Below are positions 25,101-35,942 of a stretch of 64,000 bases of DNA, piece by piece. A program made the position numbers and the translations under genes. Numbering within the stretch: the first letter of the stretch is position 1; every line of letters begins with the position of its first letter. The notes below the pieces were generated by a model. That model had not been told where the DNA came from. It saw only the letters and a program-made list of their open reading frames with translations, and made no database searches. Source of the stretch: Patiria miniata (Eukaryota; Echinodermata; Asteroidea; Valvatida; Asterinidae); assembly GCF_015706575.1 (NCBI RefSeq), contig NW_024037056.1:682001-746000 (forward strand), read 5' to 3'.

Positions 25101-28100
25101 ACAAGTCCAGTCACAAGTACATCACAAGTCTAGTCACAAGTACATCACAAGTCCAGTCACAAGTACATCACAAGCCTAGTCACAAGTACATCACAAGTCC
25201 AGTCACAAGTACATTACAAGTCTAGTCACAAGTACATCACAAGTCCAGCCACAAGTCTAGTCACAAGTACATCACAAGTCCAGCCACAAGTACATTACAA
25301 GTCTAGTCACAAGTACATCACAAGTCCAGTCACAAGTACATTACAAGTCTAGTCACAAGTACATCACAAGTCCAGCCACAAGTACATTACAAGTCTAGTC
25401 ACAAGTACATCACAAGTCTAGTCACAAGTACATTACAAGTCTAGTCACAAGTACATCACAAGTCCAGTCACAAGTACATCACAAGTCTAGTCACAAGGAC
25501 ATCACAAGTCCAGTCACAAGTACATTACAAGTCTAGTCACAAGTACATCACAAGTCCAGTCGCAAGTACATTACAAGTCTAGTCACAAGTACATCACAAG
25601 TCCAGTCACAAGTACATTACAAGTCTAGTCACAAGTACATCACAAGTCCAGTCACAAGTACATTACAAGTCTAGTCACAAGTACATCACAAGTCCAGTCA
25701 CAAGTACATTACAAGTCTAGTCACAAGTACATCACAAGTCCAGCCACAAGTACATTACAAGTCCAGTCACAAGTACATCACAAGTCCAGCCACAAGTACA
25801 TTACAAGTCTAGCCACAAGTACATCACAAGTCCAGCCACAAGTACATTACAAGTTAAGTCACAAGTACATCACAAGTCCAGCCACAAGTACATCACAAGT
25901 CCAGCCACAAGTACATTACAAGTCTAGTCACAAGTACATCACAAGTCTAGTCACAAGTACATTACAAGTCTAGTCACAAGTACATCACAAGTCCAGTCAC
26001 AAGTACATCACAAGTCTAGTCACAAGGACATCACAAGTCCAGTCACAAGTACATTACAAGTCTAGTCACAAGTACATCACAAGTCCAGTCACAAGTACAT
26101 TACAAGTCTAGTCACAAGTACATCACAAGTCCAGTCACAAGTACATTACAAGTCCAGTCACAAGTACATTACAAGTCTAGTCACAAGTACATCACAAGTC
26201 CAGTCACAAGTACATCACAAGTCCAGTCACAAGTACATCACAAGTCCAGTCACAAGTACATTACAAGTCTAGTCACAAGTACATCACAAGTCCAGCCACA
26301 AGTACATTACAAGTCTAGTCACAAGTACATCACAAGTCTAGTCACAAGTACATTACAAGTCTAGTCACAAGTACATCACAAGTCCAGTCACAAGTACATT
26401 ACAAGTCTAGTCACAAGCACATCACAAGTCCAGTCACAAGTACATTACAAGTCTAGTCACAAGTACATCACAAGTCCAGTCACAAGTACATTACAAGTCT
26501 AGTCACAAGTACATCACAAGTCCAGTCACAAGTACATTACAAGTCTAGTCACAAGTACATCACAAGTCCAGCCACAAGTACATTACAAGTCAGTCACAAG
26601 TACATCACAAGTCTAGTCACAAGTACATCACAAGTCTAGTCACAAGGACATCACAAGTCCAGTCACAAGTACATTACAAGTCTAGTCACAAGTACATCAC
26701 AAGTCCAGTCACAAGTACATTACAAGTCTAGTCACAAGTACATCACAAGTCCAGTCACAAGTACATTACAAGTTTAGTCACAGGTACATCACAAGTCCAG
26801 CCACAAGTACATTACAAGTCTAGTCACAAGTCTAGTCACAAGTACATCACAAGTCCAGTCACAAGTCTAGTCACAAGGACATCACAAGTCCAGTCACAAG
26901 TACATTACAAGTCTAGTCACAAGTACATCACAAGTCCAGCCACAAGTACATTACAAGTCCAGCCACAAGTACATCACAAGTCCAGCCACAAGTACATTAC
27001 AAGTCTAGTCACAAGTATATCACAAGTCCAGCCACAAGTACATTACAAGTCTAGTCACAAGTACATCACAAGTCCAGTCACAAGTACATCACAAGTCTAG
27101 TCACAAGGACATCACAAGTCCAGTCACAAGTACATTACAAGTCTAGTCACAAGTACATCACAAGTCCAGTCACAAGTACATTACAAGTCTAGTCACAAGT
27201 ACATCACAAGTCCAGTCACAAGTACATTACAAGTTTAGTCACAGGTACATCACAAGTCCAGCCACAAATACATTACAAGTCTAGTCACAAGTCTAGTCAC
27301 AAGTACATCACAAGTCCAGTCACAAGTCTAGTCACAAGGACATCACAAGTCCAGTCACAAGTACATTACAAGTCTAGTCACAAGTACATCACAAGTCCAG
27401 CCACAAGTACATTACAAGTCTAGTCACAAGCACATCACAAGTCCAGTCACAAGTATATTACAAGTCTAGTCACAAGTACATCACAAGTCCAGTCACAAGT
27501 ACATTACAAGTCTAGTCACAAGTACATCACAAGTCCAGTCACAAGTACATTACAAGTCTAGTCACAAGTACATCACAAGTCCAGTCACAAGTACATTACA
27601 AGTCTAGTCACAAGTACATCACAAGTCCAGTCACAAGTACATTACAAGTCTAGTCACAAGTTCATCACAAGTCTAGTCACAAGTACATCACAAGTCTAGT
27701 CACAAGGACATCACAAGTCCAGTCACAAGTACATTACAAGTCTAGTCACAAGTACATCACAAGTCCAGTCACAAGTACATTACAAGTCTAGTCACAAGTA
27801 CATCACAAGTCCAGTCATAAGTACATTACAAGTTTAGTCACAGGTACATCACAAGTCCAGCCACAAGTACATTACAAGTCTAGTCACAAGTCTAGTCACA
27901 AGTACATCACAAGTCCAGTCACAAGTCTAGTCACAAGGACATCACAAGTCCAGTCACAAGTACATTACAAGTCTTGTCACAAGTACATCACAAGTCCAGC
28001 CACAAGTACATTACAAGTCTAGTCACAAGTACATCTCAAGTCCAGCCACAAGTACATTACAAGTCTAGTCACAAGTACATCACAGTCTAGTCACAAGTAC

Positions 28101-29893
28101 ATCACAAGTCCAGCCACAAGTACATTACAAGTCTAGCCACAAGTACATCACAAGTCCAGCCACAAGTACATTACAAGTTAAGTCACAAGTACATCACAAG
28201 TCCAATCACAGGAACATCACAAGTCCAGTCACAAGTACATTACAAGTCCAGTCACAAGTACATCACAAGTCCAGTCACAAGTACATCACAAGTCCAGCCA
28301 CAAGTACATTACAAGTCTAGTCACAAGTACTTCACAAGTCCAACCACAAGTACATTACAAGTCTAGTCACAAGTACATCACAAGTCCAGCCACAAGTACA
28401 TTACAAGTCCAGCCACAAGTACATCACAAGTCCAGCCACAAGTACATTACAAGTCTAGTCGCAAGGATATCACAAGTCCAGCCACAAGTACATTACAAGT
28501 CTAGTCACAAGTACATCACAAGTCCAGTCACAAGTACATCACAAGTCTAGTCACAAGGACATCACAAGTCCAGTCACAAGTACATTACAAGTCTAGTCAC
28601 AAGGACATCACAAGTCCAGCCACAAGTACATTACAAGTCTAGTCACAAGTACATCACAAGTCCAGTCACAAGTACATCACAAGTCTAGTCACAAGTACAT
28701 CACAAGTCCAGTCACAAGTACATCACAAGTTTAGTCACAAGTACATCACAAGTCCAGTCACAAGTACATTACAAGTCTAGTCAGAAGTACATCACAAGTC
28801 CAGCCACAAGTACATTACAAGTCTAGTTACAAGTACATCACAAGTCCAGCCACAAGTACATTACAAGTCTAGTCACAAGTACATCACAAGTCCAGTCACA
28901 GGAACATCACAAGTCCAGTCACAAGTACATTACAAGTCTAGTCACAAGTACATCACAAGTCCAGCCACAAGTACATTACAAGTCTAGTCACAAGTACATC
29001 ACAAGTCTAGTCACAAGTACATTACAAGTCTAGTCACAAGTACATCACAAGTCCAGTCACAAGTACATCACAAGTCTAGTCACAAGGACATCACAAGTCC
29101 AGTCACAAGTACATTACAAGTCTAGTCACAAGTACATCACAAGTCCAGTCGCAAGTACATTACAAGTCTAGTCACAAGCACATCACAAGTCCAGTCACAA
29201 GTATATTACAAGTCTAGTCACAAGTACATCACAAGTCCAGTCACAAGTACATTACAAGTCTAGTCACAAGTACATCACAAGTCCAGTCACAAGTACATTA
29301 CAAGTCTAGTCACAAGTACATCACAAGTCCAGCCACAAGTACATTACAAGTCTAGTCACAAGTACATCACAAGTCCAGTCACAAGTACGTTACAAGTCTA
29401 GTCACAAGTACATCACAAGTCCAGATACAAGTACATCACAAGTCCAGTCACAAGTACATTACAAGTCTAGTCACAAGTACATCACAAGTCCAGCCACAAA
29501 TACATTACAAGTCCAGCCACAAGTACATCACAAGTCCAGCCACAAGTACATTACAAGTCTAGTCACAAGTCCAGCCACAAGTCTAGTCACAAGTACATTA
29601 CAAGTCTAGTCACAAGTACATCACAAGTCCAGTCACAAGTACATCACAAGTGTAGTCACAAGGACATCACAAGTCCAGTCACTAGTACATTACAAGTCTA
29701 GTCACAAGTACATCACAAGTCCAGTCACAAGTACATTACAAGTCTAGTCACAAGTACATCACAAGTCCAGTCACAAGTACATTACAAGTCCAGTCACAAG
29801 TACATTACAAGTCTAGTCACAAGTACATCACAAGTCCAGTCACAAGTACATTACAAGTTTAGTCACAGGTACATCACAAGTCCAGCCACAAGT
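10183..29893. repeat. 19.7-kb array of a 23-bp unit (46-bp dimers)
   Basis: Roughly 850 copies of (Y)ACAAGTACAT(Y)ACAAGTCYAG, a 23-bp unit that is itself two ACAAGT-containing halves of 11 and 12 bp. Two versions alternate, one with ACATCACAAGTCCAG and one with ACATTACAAGTCTAG, giving 46-bp dimers. Rare variants mark longer periods: TCGCAAGGATATC occurs at about 12004, 14385, 17183, 18505, 22327, 23535, 24858 and 28459, with spacings of 1208, 1322 and 1323 among them. The left 600 bp is more irregular; the right end stops abruptly inside a unit. The array occupies nearly all of the intron between the cyclase exons ending at 10136 and starting at 30399. Short plus-strand frames in it (10156-10371, 10709-10921) are incidental. 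Confidence 0.97.
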
Positions 29894-30398
29894 GAAATTA
29901 TTCTCTCTGGCATTACATGTTGTCATTGTGAAGAACACAATAAAAGAAGGCCATTTCTAAATAGTGTGTCAAATGACATATTTTTTGGAAGTTTTTGTTT
30001 AGTTTGTTTGTGATCGGACTAATCTGTGAATGGGTGTGCACACGCATTGACATGACTCATTCAGCGGTTTAGTGTGCAACATTGCAAAGCTTCAATCAGC
30101 TGAATGAGAACAAACGTGTCTCAGCAACTTTTGAATAGAAATTGAGATCCTAGAATATTGTTTCCTCTGAAAACACAGCATTCACATATCTTTTATCATT
30201 TGGGGTAGTTGTTAAGCACTTATCTTTAGATTTTGAGCACGTTTGTTGCTTCAAATGGGAAAAAAATCACAAATGACAAATGATCTACCCTTCCTTCAAT
30301 TTTCACTGCTGCAAATTCTCAAGTCCATCATATTTCAAAGGAAACATGAGATAACTGTTTCAACCAATCTCTTATCTTTTTCCTTTCTTTTATTTCAG
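29894..30398 (+). other. Intron remainder between satellite and last cyclase exon
   Basis: Unique AT-rich sequence with a pyrimidine-rich stretch (TCTTTTTCCTTTCTTTTATT) before the AG at 30397-30398. I searched it by eye for the missing cyclase block (FGDTVNTASRMES) and did not find it. Confidence 0.55.
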
Positions 30399-30548
30399 GG
30401 CAAAGGTGAAAGCCTGACGTACTGGCTCGAGGGACATGATCCAAGCTACAAGATCGACCAAATCAAGCCACCCAAACAAAACTTGTTAACAACCAGAATA
30501 TTATCCCAACATTATCTGCAACGCATTTGGATCAGCAATTTTTTGTAA
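30399..30548 (+). pseudogene. Guanylate cyclase relic, end of the catalytic domain
   Basis: Directly after the acceptor the frame reads GKGESLTYWLEGHDPSYKID, matching the end of membrane cyclase catalytic domains (MKGKGxxxTYWLLGxD). It continues through a Lys/Pro-rich tail and stops at 30546-30548. An exon boundary just before GKG is plausible for the family. The block that should precede it, with the catalytic Asn and Arg of NTASRMES and the phosphate-binding region, about 60-70 residues, is absent between 10136 and 30399. This exon itself has no obvious lesion. Confidence 0.8.
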
Positions 30549-30934
30549 AGAGGTAAAAAGCATAATCAGCTACATGTGTATTATATCACAGCATTTGTAG
30601 GTCTATTTGAAAAACCTAACAACAAATTCAAATTAACACCCAATTGTGTGTTTACCAACAGATTTGTTGTTCGCGATTACAGCTTTCATTTAGCAACTTT
30701 AAGAAAAAGATTCAGGAAAAAAAAGGTTTAGGCCTAATCGCACTTGTACAATAAGTAACTTTGATCAAGTCGCCTATTTTTTTTTTTTTACACAGACTGA
30801 AGTATTTTGTAGTCGCCTTTTAATCTACTACCATGTGGAAGTTGTAACAAAAATTCCGTCATCAAACAAACAGACTGTGAGTTCATAACTATACTGTTGA
30901 GAGTCACTAATTTGGTATTAAATTGTATTCAAAC
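30549..30934. other. No gene seen
   Basis: AT-rich sequence with a T run near 30777-30789. No exon, element end or repeat was recognised. It separates the last cyclase exon from copy B of the duplicated segment. Confidence 0.5.
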
Positions 30935-31878
30935 TAGTGATGCGTTGAAAAAAATATTCTTTGTCTGTACCATCCAAGCTTGGGAAAAAATAGCAAAGTG
31001 GTACTGCTTTGTTTGTTTGAGTTCTCATATGGGCCTACATCATTTGACTTGGTGCCCTATCATTTGCCTTGGTGCCCTTGTGCTCCTTAGTGCTAAATAT
31101 TTGAGGCGGTGCAGCACTAAAGGGCACTGTTGTAGCTACAGAAAATTTTAAAGAAAAAAAAGAAATTGACTTAACAGATCAAAATTGACGCGCAACGATT
31201 TTTTATGGCTGAATGGACAATAATGTAAGTGGGGGATTTTTGTTTTCTTTTTATTTTCAGATTGAGTGATATTAATAACCTTTGATAGTTACTACTTATG
31301 TTTTAACTTTTTTTAAGGAAATTGTATAAAAAATATGGAGTAAGGTCTAAGGCATGTTTAAAGTAAAACCAATGGGCTTTTTTCATTGTTTTTGTCATGT
31401 AATGCTGCGGCCGGGTGAGGTGGCGTAGAGGGCGCTATTCAGGACTTTCTTTTGTCACCTTGCAAGATGTAATGATGCCAAGTCACTATAAATTTATATT
31501 TCCCGGATTCGTTTGTATCAAAGATATATAACCAGGCATCCTATCCTATCTACAAGGATGGGACTAATAAGGGAGCAAAGACACTTCTTCTTCAGTGAAA
31601 CAATAATTTATTCTTAAAAACTCCAAGAGTTCTCTGAACCAATTTGACATCTGTATTTATAGGACTCAGCTATCATTCTTGTTCATCTGGCATCCGCTAC
31701 GAATACCGCAAAATCTTTGTTTGTATACACGTTATCCGATGCAAACTGGTTAACCTATTTTTTTTTTAACCTTGTTCCACTCGAATTTGCAGGATAGCTA
31801 ATAATGAATACAAGTTAATCGCTCAATCAGTATCAAACATTTTTTCCCAAATTGACAATATTCAAATTTCTTGACCAG

Positions 31879-32880
31879 GTGATGGCAGATCTACCAGCTC
31901 ACTTCACATCAGAGAGCTCTCTTGAGAAGCACTATAGAAGCACTATAAGGCCCAGGAGAAGGACTGCTTCTCACGGCTAGAACAGACTCAGACCAGAGCT
32001 CTCTTGAGAAGCACTGTACGGCCCAGGAGAAGGACCGCACCAAGTACATCACTACCTTGCTGGTGCTTCACAGGGATGGAACAGACTCAGACCAGAGCTC
32101 CCTTGAGAAGCACTATACGGCCCAGGAGAAGGACCGCACCAAGTACATCACTACCTTGCTGGTGCTTCACAGGGATGGAACAGACTCAGACCAGAGCTCC
32201 CTTGAGAAGCACTGTACGGCCCAGGAGAAGGACCGCACCAAGTACATCACTACCTTGCTGATGCTTCACAGGGATGGAACAGACTCAGACCAGAGCTCCC
32301 TTGAGAAGCACTATACGGCCCAGGAGAAGGACCGCACCAAGTACATCACTACCTTGCTGATGCTTCACAGGGATGGAACAGACTCAGACCAGAGCTCCCT
32401 TGAGAAGCACTATACGGCCCAGGAGAAGGACCGCACCAAGTACATCACTACCTTGCTGATGCTTCACAGGGATGGTACAGACTCAGACCAGAGCTCCCTT
32501 GAGAAGCACTATACGGCCCAGGAGAAGGACTGCTTCTCACGGCTAGAACAGACTCAGACCAGAGCTCTCTTGAGAAGCACTGTACGGCTCAGGAGGAGGA
32601 CCGCATCAAGTACATATACATCACTACCTTGCTGGTGCTTCATCACAGGGATGGAAGAGACTCAGAACAGAGCTCCATTGAGGAGCACTATGCGGCCCAG
32701 GAGAAGGACCGCACCAAGTACACATCACTACCTTGCTGGTGCTTCGCAGGGATGGAAGAGACTCAGAACAGAGCTCCCTTGAGAGGCACTATGCGGCCCA
32801 GGAGAAGGACTGCACCAAGTACATCGATCACTACCTTGCTGGTGCTTCACAGGGATGGAATAGACTTGAAGTACTGCAAA
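31879..32880 (+). pseudogene. Exon relic of unrecognised gene, copy B, internally amplified
   Basis: The same acceptor (TTGACCAG) and VMADLPAHFTSE start as copy A. The far end preserves what looks like the original reading: HYAAQEKDCTKYIDHYLAGA then SQGWNRLEVLQ, before a donor-like CAAAGTAAGAC at 32881. In the amplified units GATC is missing after TACATC, so the frame switches to ITTLLVLHRDGTDS. Downstream, AKDLSSVLKGYSG before GTAAGC at 32980 could be part of the next exon. Family unknown; charged helical composition. Confidence 0.5.
31990..32870 (+). repeat. 99-bp exon-derived tandem repeat, about ten units
   Basis: Units start GACCAGAGCTCCCTTGAGAA and end GGGATGGAACAGACTCA. Between about 32090 and 32490 the period is exactly 99 bp, i.e. 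33 codons, so the frame stays open over 241 codons (32057-32782) with the repeated peptide SSLEKHYTAQEKDRTKYITT. The outer units are irregular: one carries CTGCTTCTCACGGC instead of the middle part, and the last three have small insertions (ACATATACATC, TTCATCACAGG, ATCGATCAC). Copy A has only one to two units, so the expansion happened in B after the duplication. Confidence 0.9.
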
Positions 32881-32999
32881 GTAAGACTTTTCATATTTGA
32901 AGAGAAAATCATACTGTACTTTAAAACGGTTGAGGGATTAACAGCAAAAGATCTTTCTTCAGTGCTTAAGGGTTATTCAGGTAAGCTTTGCTTAATTTT

Positions 33000-33440
33000 A
33001 GTGCGTTCGATTACTTCCCCCACGCTTACTCGTGCAAGCACGACAGCATTCGATTGACCTCTCACGTGACTTCTCGTGCTTACTCAAGCTTGGCCCAAGT
33101 AACCGACTCACCGAGCCAGTTACTTGGGTAAGTATCCCATAAGGCCATACAATGAACACGGCTGCCAACGTGACGTTCGGCGGGCGCCTCAGGCCGTGTC
33201 CGAAACAGGCTTCCAGAGCCACGGCTACGTCTATTGTCAGTGCGTACCCGCCGCTATTTTCAGTGGGCGCAGAGCTAGACACTTGATTCGGATGCAGCCT
33301 CAGTGTCATGTCAAAGTTCAACTTTCCAGCTCCTTGCACAAAACTTAACCCGGAACCGTTCGTTTATTTAGCTCCACTGCGCATGTCTGTCATCACGCGA
33401 GCCAAGTGCGAGTAAGCTGGGGAAAATAATCAAACGCACT
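33000..33440. mobile_element. 441-bp TIR element, family undetermined
   Basis: The left end AGTGCGTTCGATTACTTCCC and right end (reverse complement) AGTGCGTTTGATTATTTTCC pair over about 33 bp to CTTACTCG. No target-site duplication was recognised on either side, so the superfamily is open; the size and non-coding interior fit a MITE. A 113-codon minus-strand frame (32998-33339) crosses the left end and is not a transposase. It begins just after the end of duplicated copy B. Confidence 0.7.
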
Positions 33441-34600
33441 CAGTGTGTAACATACAGTCATCCATATTGTTGAAATGAGGCTGATAGATGTGCATTCTGA
33501 TGGTTATGTAACACCACAGACTTCAACAGATTCCAAAATTATTTATTTCATAAGTCTCTAGTTTTATAAGTAACTATAAAGTATCTGTGGTTTCATGGTT
33601 TGAACGGAAAAAAAGAGGTAAATTTATTTCCCAGATGCGAAGGGAAATGTGTAGAGAAGAAAACTATAATTGGGATAACACTGAAATTATGTTTGATTTT
33701 TTTATGAAAAAATGACGTTTAAGTTTTGAGGTTAGTTGAAAAACACCTAATGTTAGAAACTAAGTGCATTTGTCAGAGGAATCAACAATAATGTACATTA
33801 TATTGTTTTTGTTCAGCGAAACAAGCAAAATGTGCCTTTAAACGTTAACAGGAAATTAGCAATAATGAATGGGACAGTTTTCAGTTTAAATCTTACACTT
33901 TTTTGAAGGATTAATATTTTATGGACCAAAAAATGACCAACCATAGCTACACATGGAAGTATTTCAAATGATTTTATTGAAATTATCCGTTAAAATTAAC
34001 TACCAATGCTGTGTTTATGCACATTTGTATAAAAGCTGTAAATAGTACTGTAGAATAATTTCAGAGTACATATTAACAATGTATGAAGTCTGTACTATGT
34101 AACATTATTGAAACTGCCTTTCTAACTATCCATGGCATCGCAAGGCAGTGGTTTTCTGTACAAATTATTCCTGTTATTATTTACTTTTCTCTTGTGTATG
34201 AATTGTTCTGTCGGTCATAATTATTTCAATAAATCAAATCAGTCATCAGTAATTACAATGTTTTTGTTAATGCGTCTTCTCTCGAGATGTGTGGAATTGA
34301 ACTGTAGCCAGCTGAAAAACATGATCTGTTAAGTTCCAATGCACTATTAGAATAATTATGATTGGATCAAACAATTTGATTTGTAGCTCCAAAAAAACAC
34401 AATTGTTTGCCTTTTTTTGTTTGTCAAAAAAAAAGAAAGAGCAATCTGGATGGTAGATTTTTTTTTTTTCAAAAAAATAAATAGACAGGAAGTTGAAATA
34501 TTAGAATTTGTAAGAGAGTTTCAGAGTTGTGTGTGGCTAAGTGTGGAAGCACTGTTATTGAAATTTATTTAGGGAACCTAAGAGCTAAGTTTATAAAATA
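33441..34600. other. AT-rich stretch without recognised genes
   Basis: Over 1.1 kb of AT-rich DNA with many T and A runs. Short open frames (for example 34132-34332) start with hydrophobic codons but have no homology that I recognise. Confidence 0.5.
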
Positions 34601-34613
34601 GGGAAATGTACTG

Positions 34614-34685
34614 GGGGGACCCAAGTAGTGCACTGGTTAGTAGTTGTGACTGGAAACCCAGGCGTTGTGGGTTCAGGTCCTGCAT
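34614..34685 (+). mobile_element. tRNA-derived SINE head
   Basis: TAGTGCACTGGTTAGTAG fits the RNA polymerase III A box, and GGGTTCAGGTCC about 35 bp on fits the B box (GGTTCRANTCC). Between them TGACTGGAAACCCA looks like an anticodon arm. The sequence starts GGGGGACCCAAG, does not close a proper acceptor stem, and runs into a 13-bp repeat, so it is a SINE head and not a tRNA gene. Confidence 0.7.
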
Positions 34686-34691
34686 GCATCA

Positions 34692-34823
34692 AATTTTGGG
34701 TCCGAATTTTGGGTCCGAATTTTGGGTCCGAATTTTGGGTCCGAATTTTGGGTCCGAATTTTGGGTCCGAATTTTGGGTCCGAATTTTGGGTCCGAATTT
34801 TGGGTCCGAATTTTGGGTCCGAA
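34692..34823 (+). repeat. 13-bp tandem repeat at the SINE tail
   Basis: Ten copies of GGGTCCGAATTTT with almost no variation (GGGTCCGAA at 34698, 34711, 34724 ... 34815). The first copy begins directly behind the SINE head, so the array probably arose by slippage of the SINE tail. Because three units make 39 bp, all three plus frames are open and give the same 13-residue peptide repeat; this is not evidence for a gene. Confidence 0.95.
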
Positions 34824-35770
34824 ACCACTTTTCAACTATATCATCATTTTTTCATACTCATTATATATTTCGCCTTATGAATATTCATTGATTTCCTGAT
34901 GAATATTCAGTGGTGAAACCACTTTTCAGCTATACCATCATTTGTTCATACTCATTATATATTTCGCCTTATGAATATTCAGTGGTGAAACCACTTTTCA
35001 GCTATACCATCATTTGTTCATACTCATTATATATTTCGCCTTATGAATATTCAGCTATACCATCATTTGTTCATACTCATTATATATTTCGCCTTATGAA
35101 TATTCAGTGGTGAAACCACTTTTCAGCTATACCATCATTTGTTCATACTCATTATATATTTCGCCTTATGAATATTCAGCTATACCATCATTTGTTCATA
35201 CTCATTATATATTTCGCCTTATGAATATTCAGTGGTGAAACCACTTTTCAGCTATACCATCATTTGTTCATACTCATTATATATTTCGCCTTATGAATAT
35301 TCAGCTATACCATCATTTGTTCATACTCATTATATATTTCGCCTTATGAATATTCAGTGGTGAAACCACTTTTCAGCTATACCATCATTTGTTCATACTC
35401 ATTATATATTTCGCCTTATGAATATTCAGCTATACCATCATTTGTTCATACTCATTATATATTTCGCCTTATGAATATTCAGTGGTGAAACCACTTTTCA
35501 GCTATACCATCATTTGTTCATACTCATTATATATTTCGCCTTATGAATATTCATTGATTTCCTGATGAATATTCAGTGGTGAAACCACTTTTCAGCTATA
35601 CCATCATTTGTTCATACTCATTATATATTTCGCCTTATGAATATTCATTGATTTCCTGATGAATATTCAGTGGTGAAACCACTTTTCAGCTATACCATCA
35701 TTTGTTCATACTCATTATATATTTCACCTTATGAATATTCATTGATTTCCTGATGAATATTCATTAAATC
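34824..35770. repeat. Minisatellite of 72-, 53- and 94-bp variants
   Basis: The long unit is 72 bp: GTGGTGAAACCAC (a 4-bp inverted repeat around TGAAA), then a body with CTATACCATCATTTG and TTCGCCTTATGAATATTCA. A 53-bp form lacks GTGGTGAAACCACTTTTCA. GTGGTGAAACC starts at 34910, 34982, 35107, 35232, 35357, 35482, 35576 and 35670, giving spacings of 72, 125 four times (72+53), and 94 twice (72 plus a 22-bp TTGATTTCCTGATGAATATT insert). The array ends near 35770. Confidence 0.93.
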
Positions 35771-35942
35771 ATTCTTTTTCCTTATTTTAAGCTATTAAAC
35801 AATTGCTATTGGACAAATGCAAAATAAAGTGAACACACAAGGTATAAAAGCTTTTATTTCCATTTTGTTTCTCTTTATTTCTTCAATAATCACATCATTA
35901 CTCTGACAAGTTCTTGAATTTTAAGCACCAAAGCACAAGGTA

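Larger units (their letters stand above)
30935..32960 (+). repeat. Duplicated host segment, copy B (empty-site copy)
   Basis: It aligns with copy A from AGTGATGCG to AGCAAAAGATCT. Around 31260-31310 it runs straight through GATATTAATAACC and TTTGATAGTTACTACTT, so neither the MITE nor the LINE of copy A is present. It differs from A by a 10-bp insertion (CTTTTTTTAA) near 31305, about 44 extra bp near 31705, and a much expanded exon-derived repeat. Identity outside these changes is high, about 95% by eye, so the duplication is fairly recent. Confidence 0.85.

Noticed and set aside
10183-29893. CRISPR-like look of regularly spaced short repeats
   Set aside because: There are no unique spacers; the spacer-sized parts are themselves repeats, and the context is eukaryotic.
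34614-34685. A functional tRNA gene
   Set aside because: A and B boxes are present but the acceptor stem does not pair, and the sequence continues into a repeat.
34606-34899. Overlapping 71-97-codon plus frames with FGSEFWVRILGPN
   Set aside because: All three frames give the same peptide because of the 13-bp period; this is slippage of a SINE tail.
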